Shown in pieces: positions 45,886 to 54,194 of a stretch of 64,000 nt of DNA. The notes under the pieces were generated by a model that was not told where the DNA came from, ran no database searches, and saw only the letters and a list, made by a program, of their open reading frames with translations. The stretch comes from Flammeovirgaceae bacterium SG7u.111 (GTDB taxonomy: Bacteria > Bacteroidota > Bacteroidia > Cytophagales > Flammeovirgaceae), in NCBI GenBank assembly GCA_034044135.1, contig CP139021.1, forward strand, positions 568,501 through 632,500, written 5' to 3'. The translations under genes and the position numbers were made by a program. Position 1 is the first letter of the stretch. Each line of letters starts with the position of its first letter.

Positions 45886-45959
45886 AAATCCTAAGATGTA
45901 GTAAATGCTTGGCTAATAGTTCTATGAAGAATGTATATTGAAAAGTGGACGTAAAGAAA

Positions 45960-46002
45960 ACCAGTAACCAGTAATTAGAAACAAGCAACCAGCAACCAGA
46001 AG
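45960..46002 (+). repeat. Heptamer tract, right arm, between the two permease genes
   Basis: Plus strand has about six consecutive 7-bp units, including CCAGTAA (twice), CAAGCAA and CCAGCAA, running up to the 3' end of the second permease gene. They follow a common pattern Y-N-A-G-N-A-R. Confidence 0.55.
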
Positions 46003-46003
46003 A

Positions 46004-47110
46004 CTACTCAAGCCTGATTTTAAATTTTTTCAAACTAACTGTAATGAGCACCACAGCCATTATAGAAAGGATGATCATTTCCTTTATGATGGACTCAAAT
46101 CCCAGTCCTTTTATCATCACATTTCTCATGGCCGTAATGTACCACTTGGCGGGAATGATCTGCGCCACATATTGAAGTGCTATTGGCATGTTTTCGATAG
46201 GGAACATTAGGCCTGAAAGTAATATTACAGGCATCAGTAATCCCATTACGGAGAAGAGCAAAGCTACCAATTGGGTATCGACCATGGTGGAAATGAGCAA
46301 GCCGAGTGCAAGTGCTACAAAAATAAAGAGAAGAGAAACGAATACGATAAGCCAAAGGCTGCCAACAATAGGTACTTCCAATACAAAAACAGAGAGTAAC
46401 AATACGTTTGTGAGGTTTACAATCGAGATTACAAAGTAGGGAACTACCTTGGAAAGTATGATAAGTACGGGAGGCATGGGCGATACGAGAATAATTTCCA
46501 TAGTTCCCATTTCTTTTTCTCTGGCTATAGATACGGAAGTCATCATGGCACAGATGAGCATCAAAATCATCCCGATTACCCCCGGAACTATGTTGTAAGC
46601 CCCTTTCATGGTGGGGTTGTAGAGTAACTTTACCTCAGGATGAATGCTAAAAGGAATATTTTGCATATTGAGTGCTTCCTGCTGGTATTCCCTGATAATA
46701 TTGGATGCGTAAGAAGTAAGTGTAGAAGCTGTATTTGGGTCGGTTCCGTCGGCGATGAGCTGTATTTGGGCATCTCCAGTCCGCAGCATATTTTCATTGA
46801 ATTGCTCGCTGAAGACTACCAGCAGCCCAATTTTCCCCTCTTTAAAAACCGTTTCTATTTGCTCGGGCTTGTCGAGGTAGCCTGTGAGGGTGAAGTATTC
46901 ATTTTGCTCCATCTTATTGGTGATTCCTTGAGTGGCGTCGTCTCGTGAAGGGTCATATACAGCAAATTTCGTGTTCTTGATTTCGGTGGTAATGCCAAAG
47001 CCAAAAAGGATAATCATGGCAACGGGGAGTGCCAAGAGTATCATCATTGTCCAGCGATCGCGGAAGATGTGGTAAAATTCCTTTTGGGTAAAGACTAAAA
47101 ACTGTTTCAT
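46004..47110 (-). CDS. ABC-2 type transporter permease (YbhS/YbhR-like)
   Basis: 368 aa. N-terminal KEFYHIFRDRWTMMILLALPVAMIILFGF gives the first membrane helix, then a periplasmic domain (to about 165) and five C-terminal helices with the ABC-2 motif AREKEMGTMEIILVSPM. It forms a heteromeric channel with the permease encoded downstream. Its start lies 12 bp after the ATPase stop, so it is in the same transcript. Confidence 0.9.
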   Translation of the reverse strand: MKQFLVFTQKEFYHIFRDRWTMMILLALPVAMIILFGFGITTEIKNTKFAVYDPSRDDATQGITNKMEQNEYFTLTGYLDKPEQIETVFKEGKIGLLVVFSEQFNENMLRTGDAQIQLIADGTDPNTASTLTSYASNIIREYQQEALNMQNIPFSIHPEVKLLYNPTMKGAYNIVPGVIGMILMLICAMMTSVSIAREKEMGTMEIILVSPMPPVLIILSKVVPYFVISIVNLTNVLLLSVFVLEVPIVGSLWLIVFVSLLFIFVALALGLLISTMVDTQLVALLFSVMGLLMPVILLSGLMFPIENMPIALQYVAQIIPAKWYITAMRNVMIKGLGFESIIKEMIILSIMAVVLITVSLKKFKIRLE

Positions 47111-47122
47111 GAAAATGTGTGC

Positions 47123-47854
47123 TTAAGATCGTTCCGCTTTTCGGGCGAGTTTTTGAAATACCTCGTCCATATTATTAGCCTCAAATTGTTCTTTCAAGTT
47201 TTTAGGGCTGTCTAAGGCTTCTATGCGACCATCAACCATGATTGAAACTCGGTTGCAATACTCGGCTTCGTCCATGTAGTGGGTGGTCACGAAGATGGTG
47301 ATTCCCCTGTCGGCAGCATCGTAGATCAGTTCCCAAAATTGCCTTCTGGCAGCAGGGTCAACTCCTCCTGTGGGCTCGTCGAGAAACACAATTTTGGGTT
47401 CGTGGAAAATGGCAGCTGAAAAGGCAAGTTTCTGTTTCCAGCCCAAAGGCAAGGATTTTACCATCGTATTTTTCTCTTGCTCAAAACCCAATTGTTGTAA
47501 TAGTTTATCCGTTTTTTTTCCAATTTCCTTTCGGCTCATCCCATAGATGCCTCCGTAGAGCCGCAGGTTTTCCCATACTTTCAGGTCTTCGTACAGGGCG
47601 AATTTTTGGCTCATATAGCCAATGTTTTTCTTTACATTTTCCGACTGCTTTTCTATATCAAAACCAGATACTTTGCCTTTGCCAGAGGTTGGTTTGCTCA
47701 AGCCGCAAAACATACGCATTGCCGTAGTTTTCCCCGCTCCGTTTGCCCCCAAAAAACCAAATATCTCTCCTTGTTCCACTTCAAGGGAGATGTTGTCCAC
47801 AGCGGTGAATTGCCCAAATATTTTCGATAAATTCTCTGCTACAATTACCTTCAT
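47123..47854 (-). CDS. ABC transporter ATPase, equivalent of the YbhF C-terminal half
   Basis: 243 aa. Walker A GANGAGKTT (about 35-43), Walker B IVFLDEPTGGVDP and an unusual signature LPLGWKQKLAFS in place of LSGGQ. That LPLG-(F/W)-KQ form is typical of the second half of the double ATPase YbhF, so this gene and the next one upstream look like a split YbhF. It couples ATP hydrolysis to export by the two ABC-2 permeases. 12 bp before the permease start. Confidence 0.9.
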   Translation of the reverse strand: MKVIVAENLSKIFGQFTAVDNISLEVEQGEIFGFLGANGAGKTTAMRMFCGLSKPTSGKGKVSGFDIEKQSENVKKNIGYMSQKFALYEDLKVWENLRLYGGIYGMSRKEIGKKTDKLLQQLGFEQEKNTMVKSLPLGWKQKLAFSAAIFHEPKIVFLDEPTGGVDPAARRQFWELIYDAADRGITIFVTTHYMDEAEYCNRVSIMVDGRIEALDSPKNLKEQFEANNMDEVFQKLARKAERS

Positions 47855-47856
47855 TT

Positions 47857-48783
47857 TTAATCAGTCAATTCCATAAAACAGTCTTCTATTTCTGCGGTAA
47901 TTTTCATTACGCTTACATCCGTATGATTCATGTTTATTAGCTCTTTTTCTAATACTTTTTCATTGAAATCATCTCCTTTTTCGGTTAGGCTGTTTTTACT
48001 AACCGTGATATGGTGAGTATCCCCAAAGGCAAAGCAACTAAGGACATGTGGATGCTTGCGCAAGTCTTTCAGCAGTTGGGACATATTGTCACTACGCACT
48101 GCCCAAAGTGTGTTTTTATATTGTTTGACGATGTTTTGCGGGGTGTCTATTTTGAGGAATTCGCCATGTTGGATGAGTGCAATCCTATCGCAGAGGCTAG
48201 CTTCATCCATATAGGGTGTAGATACCAAAATGGTAATTCCCTGCTGCTTAAGCTTGCTGAGCATATCCCAAAATTCCTTTCGGGAAACAGGGTCCACTCC
48301 TGTAGTAGGTTCATCCAAAAAGAGTACTACAGGTTTGTGGATAAGTGCACAGCTCAAGGCCAGCTTTTGTTTCATCCCACCAGAAAGAGCACCTGCCCTT
48401 CGGGTTTTGAATGGCTCTATTTGCTGATAAATATCTTTGATCAGGTGATAGTTTTCTTTTATGGTCGTATTGAAAATAGAAGCGAAAATTGTTAGGTTTT
48501 CTTCTACCGTGAGGTCTTGGTAGAGTGAAAATCGCCCTGGCATGTACCCAACTTTATGGCGTATGCTTTTAAAGTCTTTCACTACATCGTCACCATCAAT
48601 AGTTGCGGAACCCGAGTCTGCAAGCAGCAACGTGGTAAGGATCCGGAAAAGAGTAGATTTCCCAGCGCCATCTGGTCCGATAATCCCAAAAATCTCACCT
48701 TCCTCCACCTCAAAGCTAATGCCCTTCAAGGCTTCCACTTCGCCGTACGTACGCTTTAGGTCTTTTACTATTACTGATTTCAT
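47857..48783 (-). CDS. ABC transporter ATPase, equivalent of the YbhF N-terminal half
   Basis: 308 aa. Walker A GPDGAGKST, canonical signature LSGGMKQKL, Walker B VVLFLDEPTTGVDP, and a C-terminal extension of about 80 residues after the ATPase core. The 2-bp gap to the next ATPase gene suggests translational coupling and a heterodimer. Together the two genes have the length of YbhF. Confidence 0.9.
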   Translation of the reverse strand: MKSVIVKDLKRTYGEVEALKGISFEVEEGEIFGIIGPDGAGKSTLFRILTTLLLADSGSATIDGDDVVKDFKSIRHKVGYMPGRFSLYQDLTVEENLTIFASIFNTTIKENYHLIKDIYQQIEPFKTRRAGALSGGMKQKLALSCALIHKPVVLFLDEPTTGVDPVSRKEFWDMLSKLKQQGITILVSTPYMDEASLCDRIALIQHGEFLKIDTPQNIVKQYKNTLWAVRSDNMSQLLKDLRKHPHVLSCFAFGDTHHITVSKNSLTEKGDDFNEKVLEKELINMNHTDVSVMKITAEIEDCFMELTD

Positions 48784-48864
48784 TGGTAGCGGTTAGAAAC
48801 AGTCTTTTTGATACACGTATGCTTTAATAATTTGAACTAGCTCTTATAAGGTTAGAATTTTATA

Positions 48865-48940
48865 AGAAGTTAGAGGTTGAGAATGAGTTCTTCATATATT
48901 CTATTTTTTCTAATTTCTAGCCTCCAGCTTCTAACCTCTA
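48865..48940. repeat. Two inverted heptamer tracts at the 3' end of the membrane-fusion gene
   Basis: Plus-strand units (TTAGAGG, TTGAGAA) at 48870-48883 face minus-strand units TTAGAGG, TTAGAAG, CTGGAGG, CTAGAAA at 48906-48940. The second tract begins inside the stop codon of the membrane-fusion gene. The inverted arms could form a long imperfect hairpin. Confidence 0.55.
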
Positions 48941-49831
48941 AAACTTCACTCCACCATACATTCCTATTTTCAGGTAGCCATCGTTAGGAACTGCAACTTT
49001 TACTGCATAAACCAAATTGGCGCGTTCGTCTTGAGTCTGGATTGTTTTTGGGGTAAATTCCGATTTGCTCGATATCCATGTTACCTTGCCTTGGTATTCT
49101 TTATTTTCTTCCTTGCCAAATTCGGCGAGTACCTTGATTTCTTGACCGATTTTTAAGTTGGTTAGTTGATCGGAGGTGACATATGCTTTTAAAATCATAT
49201 TATCCATGTCGGCTATTTTGAAAAGAGCTTTCCCCGTAGCGGTCATTTCTCCTTCTTCGGCATATTTTACCAACACGGTTCCATCAATCGGACTTTTGAC
49301 CTTGCACTTTCCAAGCTGGTCTTCCACTTGGGCAATTTGCACATCAATGGTGTTTACTTGTGCGTCTATCGAGCTGGAGCTTTTGTAAAGGCTACTTTTT
49401 TGGGAAACTAGCCTAGCCTTCAAAATCTGGATTTGAGCTTTAATATCATCCAATTGCTTTTGGGTTGCCACATCGCCTGCCAACAGTTTTTCTATCCTTT
49501 TTTCTTCATATTCCTGCTTAGTGATTTCTCTTTCCGTTGCTGCAATCTGCGCACTGATATCGGGTCGGCTTGCCTGCACTGTTGCTTGCTGAGCTTTTAG
49601 TTGCAGTTTTTGCAAATACAATTGGGTAGTGTCTATTTGCCCTACCAACTTCCCTTTTTTGAGTTCTTCACCTTCATCTACCTGGAGGGAAAGGAGTTTC
49701 CCATTGGCTTCTGAAGAGACTATAATTTCCGTAGCTTCGAATACCCCTGTGGCATCGGTCAACTTTTCTTCTTCGGTACAAGAAAGAAGAAGAAAGGAGA
49801 GCAAGGTAAAAACTGAAAGAGCGGTTTTCAT
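48938..49831 (-). CDS. HlyD/YbhG-like membrane fusion protein, lipoprotein
   Basis: 297 aa. Lipoprotein signal with Cys18 (FLLLSC). Barrel-sandwich strand (SEANGKLLSLQVDEGEELKKGKLVGQIDT), a helical hairpin of about 100 residues (about 75-170), the second half of the lipoyl-like domain (VKSPIDGTVLVKYAEEGEM) and a beta-barrel domain. It links the inner membrane ABC exporter to the outer membrane factor. Belongs to the seven-gene efflux operon. Confidence 0.9.
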   Translation of the reverse strand: MKTALSVFTLLSFLLLSCTEEEKLTDATGVFEATEIIVSSEANGKLLSLQVDEGEELKKGKLVGQIDTTQLYLQKLQLKAQQATVQASRPDISAQIAATEREITKQEYEEKRIEKLLAGDVATQKQLDDIKAQIQILKARLVSQKSSLYKSSSSIDAQVNTIDVQIAQVEDQLGKCKVKSPIDGTVLVKYAEEGEMTATGKALFKIADMDNMILKAYVTSDQLTNLKIGQEIKVLAEFGKEENKEYQGKVTWISSKSEFTPKTIQTQDERANLVYAVKVAVPNDGYLKIGMYGGVKF

Positions 49832-49884
49832 TTATTTATGCGTTTTTGAATTTCTGTGTAATGTTGAATAAGCTTTGGTTTTAG

Positions 49885-49907
49885 TCCCAACCTCTAATTT
49901 CTAGCCT
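49885..49907 (-). repeat. Short heptamer tract between fusion-protein and outer-membrane-factor genes
   Basis: Minus strand units CTAGAAA, TTAGAGG and TTGGGAC at 7-bp spacing, the same family as at 48906-48940 and 17551-17588. Confidence 0.5.
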
Positions 49908-49916
49908 ATCAAATAA

Positions 49917-51176
49917 TCAATTGCCAGATTTGTTTTTGTATTGATAAGCTTTCATAAGATATTGCAGCTCATGCACTACCAAATTTTGCTTCGCAAGGCT
50001 TTCGTCATTCACTTTGTCCAGCAGTTGGGACATGGTGCTTACCCCGTTTTCATACTTTACATCGTACGACTTTTTTATACTGCTTTTTAGCTCCAGCAAC
50101 TCCTTGTCTTGCGCTATCAGTTTCTGATATTTTTCCAGTTCAAGTCTCGTTTGCGTGAGCATTAGGTCAGTGTTAAAAAGAAAGGTCTCTCGTTGGTTTT
50201 GTACTTGTTGGAGCTTAATTCCTGTTAGCTTTTTGTTGTTATTGTTCCTGTAAAGGCTGCTCAAACTCCAGTTAACACTCAGCCCGCCCACCAAAATATT
50301 ATTGAGGGTTGAAGCTCCAAAATCTACCCCTGGCTGTATAAATGTCCCAATTCCCATAATGCCCACTTTGGGGTACATTATTGCTTTATCTATTTTGCTT
50401 TGGGCTTCTATGAGAGCTTCGTGGTTCTGGAAAAGCGTAAGCTCAGGACGGTTGATTCCTTGGTTCAAGAAAGAATTATCGAGCACGGGGCGTGCAAGCA
50501 TGGCATCCGAAGCTATAGGCTCGCCAATCATTGCAGCAAGCATGTTCAAATAAGCACTTCTGTTAAAGTTCAGCTCTTCCATGCGCTGTTCTGTATTGAT
50601 TACCTCTACTTTCAGTTCATCAATGTCAGACTTGAAGGCCGTTCCATTTTCCACAGCCACTTCCACCCGCTGCATATTGCGTTGGAGTGTTCCTTTCAGT
50701 ATTTCTAGTTGTGCTATTTGTTCGTCTATTAGGAGTGTCCCAAAAAACAAGTTATTTACCCGTTCTTCAAGACTATAGAGAGATACTTCGAGGTCAGCAG
50801 TTTCCATGTTTGAACTTGCTTCTATCACTGCCTTGCTGGCTTTTGTAATTCCTCCGTCCCAAAGAGGTTGGTTGAGCTGCACGAGGGAAATCATATTGAA
50901 AGCTGTGTAGGAAGACGGTTCACCGCCGCTTGGGGGAGAAAGGCTTGGCAAGCCATTGATAACCCCTCCAATGAGAGTGATATCGAGTTGGGGTAGGAAA
51001 TTCTTGTTGGCATTTGATAAAGAAAACTCCTTCGATTGCTCTATGAGTGCAAATTGCTTGATGAGGGGGAAATTCGCCCTTGCTTTTTGTTGGCAACTGT
51101 CCAAGGTGATTTGCCCAAAAGCAAGCCCCGAAATGAGGAAATAACCTGTAAAAAGTAATGTTAAAATGATTCTCAT
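49917..51176 (-). CDS. TolC-like outer membrane efflux protein
   Basis: 419 aa. Signal peptide (ILTLLFTGYFLISGLAFG), then ITLDSCQQKARANFPLIKQFALIEQSKEFSLSNANKNFLPQLDITL, the usual OEP repeat start. Two long helical repeats follow, with an amphipathic mid-segment (VNWSLSSLYRNNNNKKL). A trimeric outer membrane channel for the ABC exporter. Second gene of the operon, 32 bp after tetR. Confidence 0.88.
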   Translation of the reverse strand: MRIILTLLFTGYFLISGLAFGQITLDSCQQKARANFPLIKQFALIEQSKEFSLSNANKNFLPQLDITLIGGVINGLPSLSPPSGGEPSSYTAFNMISLVQLNQPLWDGGITKASKAVIEASSNMETADLEVSLYSLEERVNNLFFGTLLIDEQIAQLEILKGTLQRNMQRVEVAVENGTAFKSDIDELKVEVINTEQRMEELNFNRSAYLNMLAAMIGEPIASDAMLARPVLDNSFLNQGINRPELTLFQNHEALIEAQSKIDKAIMYPKVGIMGIGTFIQPGVDFGASTLNNILVGGLSVNWSLSSLYRNNNNKKLTGIKLQQVQNQRETFLFNTDLMLTQTRLELEKYQKLIAQDKELLELKSSIKKSYDVKYENGVSTMSQLLDKVNDESLAKQNLVVHELQYLMKAYQYKNKSGN

Positions 51177-51208
51177 TTGTTTGGCTATTATTCTTTAATA
51201 AAAGGAAA

Positions 51209-51823
51209 TCAGGGTTTTATGCTTCGGATAATGATTGCGATATTTTCGTTTTTCCTTCGCTGTTGAAGTTCTTTGAATGTTTCGTCTGAAATGCCCGTAA
51301 TGGTTTTGAATATGGGTTCAGCCAAAAACACAATGATGTTCAGCGAGACGATCGTCATCAGTAAATCGTGGATATTCATTGGGCGCACCGTTCCCTTTTC
51401 AATTTCGATATCCAGTTCTTTCTGCATGTGCTGAAAAACTAGTTGGGGCATGTCCCCCAAAGCCGTTTTGATGCTTTCCATCCTCTTTGGGTTGGTATTT
51501 ATTTCGTGGAAAAGCATCAAGGGGAGCTTGGGATTTTCCGAAACTACATCGAAGTGAGAGGCGATTCTCTTCTTTAGCTTTTCCTCAAAAGGCAGGTCTT
51601 CATTGTTTATTTGTAGCAAACTATTGATGAAGTACTTCATCTTTTTTTCGAAAATAGCTTCGAACAAACGGTCTTTGGTTCGGAAATAATAATGTACCAA
51701 AGCTTGGTTACATCCCGCTTCCTTGGCAATTTCCGTGGTAGAAGTTGCCTTAAATCCCTTATCCAAAAACAGTTTTGTTGCTGCTTCCAGAATAACCTGC
51801 TCCATGTTTTGCTCTGTGTTCAT
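51209..51823 (-). CDS. TetR family transcriptional regulator of the efflux operon (CecR-like position)
   Basis: 204 aa from the ATG at 51823. N-terminal TetR HTH (ILEAATKLFLDKGFKATSTTEIAKEAGCNQALVHYYFRTKDRLFEAIF), then a helical ligand-binding domain with hydrophobic C-terminal helices. First gene of the efflux operon, presumably autorepressing from the palindrome immediately upstream. An in-frame TTG at 51856 would lie beyond the operator and is rejected. Confidence 0.92.
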   Translation of the reverse strand: MNTEQNMEQVILEAATKLFLDKGFKATSTTEIAKEAGCNQALVHYYFRTKDRLFEAIFEKKMKYFINSLLQINNEDLPFEEKLKKRIASHFDVVSENPKLPLMLFHEINTNPKRMESIKTALGDMPQLVFQHMQKELDIEIEKGTVRPMNIHDLLMTIVSLNIIVFLAEPIFKTITGISDETFKELQQRRKNENIAIIIRSIKP

Positions 51824-51827
51824 TATT

Positions 51828-51851
51828 TTATTTAATAAGTCTATTAAATAA
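51828..51851. promoter_or_regulatory. Palindromic operator candidate for TetR
   Basis: TTATTTAATA and TATTAAATAA, perfect inverted 10-bp arms with AGTC between, start 5 bp upstream of the tetR start codon. The size and place fit a TetR dimer site controlling the whole efflux operon. Confidence 0.6.
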
Positions 51852-51942
51852 TGCAATTAACGCTTTAAAACAGATACGAGTCAAGGGTTTCCGTGATTAT
51901 TTTTTTGGGGTCGGAAAATGGATTGGGGGAAGGGCAGATAAA

Positions 51943-51972
51943 AGCCCGCTCTTTTCATGAAAAGAGCGGGCT
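51943..51972 (-). terminator. Terminator of fabD
   Basis: AGCCCGCTCTTTT pairs with AAAAGAGCGGGCT around CATG, followed on the minus strand by TTTTAT. It lies 28 bp past the fabD stop. Confidence 0.88.
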
Positions 51973-51999
51973 GAGTTTATTCTGACTTAGAAGTTTTGC

Positions 52000-52872
52000 T
52001 TACAAACCAGCAACTTCCATTTTTCGGTCAACTTTTTTCACCAAGCCTTGCAACACTTTGCCTGGTCCGCATTCAGTGAATTTGGTAGCACCATCAGCCA
52101 TCATGTTCTGAACGGTTTGTGTCCACCTTACAGGTGAGGTAAGTTGGGCAATCAAGTTTGCTTTGATGTCCTCAGCCTTGGTGTAGGGTTTGGCGTCTAC
52201 GTTTTGGTAGATGGGGCAAATTGGATCTTTGATGTCTGTTTGGGCAATAGCTTCGGCAAGCTCTTGGCGAGCTGGTTCCATCAGCGGAGAGTGGAATGCT
52301 CCACCAACTGGAAGTGGAAGGGCACGTTTTGCACCCGCTTCTTTCATTGCTTCGCAAGCTGCTGCTATGGCTTCGTTTGAGCCAGAAATCACCAACTGAC
52401 CAGGGCAGTTGTAGTTGGCAGGAACTACCACGCCTTCTATTTTTTTACAAATTTCTTCTACCTGCTCATCGGCAAGTCCTAAAATAGCTGCCATAGTAGA
52501 TGGGTTTGCCTCACAGGCTTTTTGCATAGCTTCGGCACGCTGGCTCACAAGTTTGAGGGCATCTTCAAAACTTAAAGCTTGGCTAGCTACCAACGCAGAA
52601 AACTCGCCTAACGAGTGGCCGGCAACCATATCGGGAGTGAAACCTTCCGTGGTAAGAGCCAAAATAACAGAGTGGAGGAAAATTGCAGGTTGGGTAACAT
52701 TGGTTTGCTTGAGGTCTTCAACTGTTCCTTCAAACATGATATCGGTAATTCGGAAACCCAATATTGAATTGGCTTTTTCAAAGAGATTTTTGCCTTTTTC
52801 GGAATTTTCATAAAGGTCTTTGCCCATTCCTACGAATTGGGCGCCCTGTCCAGGGAATACGAATGCGTTCAT
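52000..52872 (-). CDS. fabD: Malonyl CoA-acyl carrier protein transacylase
   Basis: 290 aa. Oxyanion motif FPGQGAQFVGMG (6-17), nucleophile Ser87 in GHSLGEFSAL (85-94), catalytic His194 (GGAFHSPLMEPA), and a ferredoxin-like subdomain between. It loads malonyl groups on ACP for fatty acid synthesis. Genes of fatty acid synthesis are not adjacent; fabD appears to stand alone. A -7-like TATATTTG at 52940-52947 could be its promoter. Confidence 0.96.
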   Translation of the reverse strand: MNAFVFPGQGAQFVGMGKDLYENSEKGKNLFEKANSILGFRITDIMFEGTVEDLKQTNVTQPAIFLHSVILALTTEGFTPDMVAGHSLGEFSALVASQALSFEDALKLVSQRAEAMQKACEANPSTMAAILGLADEQVEEICKKIEGVVVPANYNCPGQLVISGSNEAIAAACEAMKEAGAKRALPLPVGGAFHSPLMEPARQELAEAIAQTDIKDPICPIYQNVDAKPYTKAEDIKANLIAQLTSPVRWTQTVQNMMADGATKFTECGPGKVLQGLVKKVDRKMEVAGL

Positions 52873-52939
52873 AACTATATTTATTTCGTTAAGATTTTAT
52901 GGTAGAAAAAAATCGGTGGATTCCGTCAAAAAATCCCCG

Positions 52940-52947
52940 CAAATATA
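52940..52947 (-). promoter_or_regulatory. Candidate -7 element for fabD
   Basis: TATATTTG on the minus strand matches TAnnTTTG, 68 bp upstream of the fabD ATG. No good -33 is seen. Confidence 0.35.
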
Positions 52948-53014
52948 GGCAGACCAGTGGTATATCTTGGCAGAGAATGGAAATTATCCGTATTGGGAGA
53001 CAGGATAGCCTAGT

Positions 53015-54142
53015 TTATTCTAAAAAGCCTTCTGGCATAATTTGCTGTAACTTGCGAGTGGCGTCTTCGTATTTTTCCTCTTCCATTAGTTCAAGTACTT
53101 GCTCAAGTTCCTCTTTGGGAAGAATAGGGGGGATGAAGGTTTTTACGACAGTAAGTCTGTTTTTGGCTGTGTCATAAATTTCTCCTTTTAAGTAAGACAA
53201 GCCACTTAATATGAGTGCATCTGTATTTAAAGGGTCTTCTTCAAGTGCAGAATCACAGGCAAGCGCAGCGTCAACGTATTTTCCATCAATGAATAAGTTT
53301 TTAGCTTTTTTTAGATCTCTAGACGTTTTTTTACGAACATCTTTGGCTCTTTTCATACTCCTGCCAGTAGCCACCGCTTCTTCTAGTTTTTTTATCTCTC
53401 CAGCTTCCAGCCTTTGGACCGAAACAATGGATGAATCAATCATATTTGAAGCTCCTGCAGCTACTTCATCTTCAACTACAACTATTACATCTTCCAATAT
53501 CTCCTCTTCTTCGTCAACTTCAAAATCGTCTTCCTCCTCAATTTCTTCTACCTCCATCACATTTTTTTCCATTGTAATAGCAGGAGGAGCTGCCTGCGGC
53601 ACCGCTTGTTTTTTAAGAGCTATCCTTTTTTCTTCTTTAAAAGTTGATTTTGAAGTTTCTGCTTCACCTGCTGCTTCTTGGCTTTCAGCCGAAGAGGCAG
53701 TAGGCATTTCAAGCGTAGGTTTTTGATCAGCCATTTCCATCTCATTGGCAGCACTAGGTTCTTCTGCGGCTGGCATTTCTTTTTGCATAGCCAGCTCATT
53801 AGAACCTTCGTTGAGTTGCCAAATGAATACCGAAGTAATGGTGAAAAGTAATATGAGAGAAGCGGCAATGGAGAAAGCTGGTTTTCTATACCATACTACT
53901 AGTTTGGGCTTCTGCTTAGCTCTATTGGTTATTTTTTGATTGAGTTGATCCGTAATATTTTGTAGGCTTTCATCATTTCCAAACTCATCAAAACCTTCAA
54001 AGGCATCAGTAGCCAGCTCACTTTCCAGCAAGAATTTTTCCACCTTGTGGCGGTCTTTCCCTTCCAATTTACCGGCTCTATAGTCGAGCAGTTCTTGGAG
54101 AGTCGGCTGTTGGTTGCTACTATTTTTGTCTTCGATTGCCAT
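53015..54142 (-). CDS. Membrane-bound anti-sigma-like protein with acidic stretch and TPR-like end
   Basis: 375 aa. N-terminal helix TLQELLDYRAGKLEGKDRHKVEKFL resembles the short cytoplasmic anti-sigma domain of Bacteroidota; one membrane helix (about 87-107, FSIAASLILLFTITSVFIW). The periplasmic part has a glutamate-rich tract (about 193-215, including EEEDDFEVDEEEE) and a C-terminal TPR-like region (LFIDGKYVDAALACDSALEEDPLNTDALILSGLSYL). The gene lies 52 bp downstream of an ECF-type sigma gene, the usual sigma/anti-sigma order. It probably releases the sigma factor on an envelope signal. Confidence 0.8.
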   Translation of the reverse strand: MAIEDKNSSNQQPTLQELLDYRAGKLEGKDRHKVEKFLLESELATDAFEGFDEFGNDESLQNITDQLNQKITNRAKQKPKLVVWYRKPAFSIAASLILLFTITSVFIWQLNEGSNELAMQKEMPAAEEPSAANEMEMADQKPTLEMPTASSAESQEAAGEAETSKSTFKEEKRIALKKQAVPQAAPPAITMEKNVMEVEEIEEEDDFEVDEEEEILEDVIVVVEDEVAAGASNMIDSSIVSVQRLEAGEIKKLEEAVATGRSMKRAKDVRKKTSRDLKKAKNLFIDGKYVDAALACDSALEEDPLNTDALILSGLSYLKGEIYDTAKNRLTVVKTFIPPILPKEELEQVLELMEEEKYEDATRKLQQIMPEGFLE

Positions 54143-54194
54143 TTCTTTTACTTAATCACCAAAGTATTATAATTGTTGTTTTTGCGCTTCTTTC

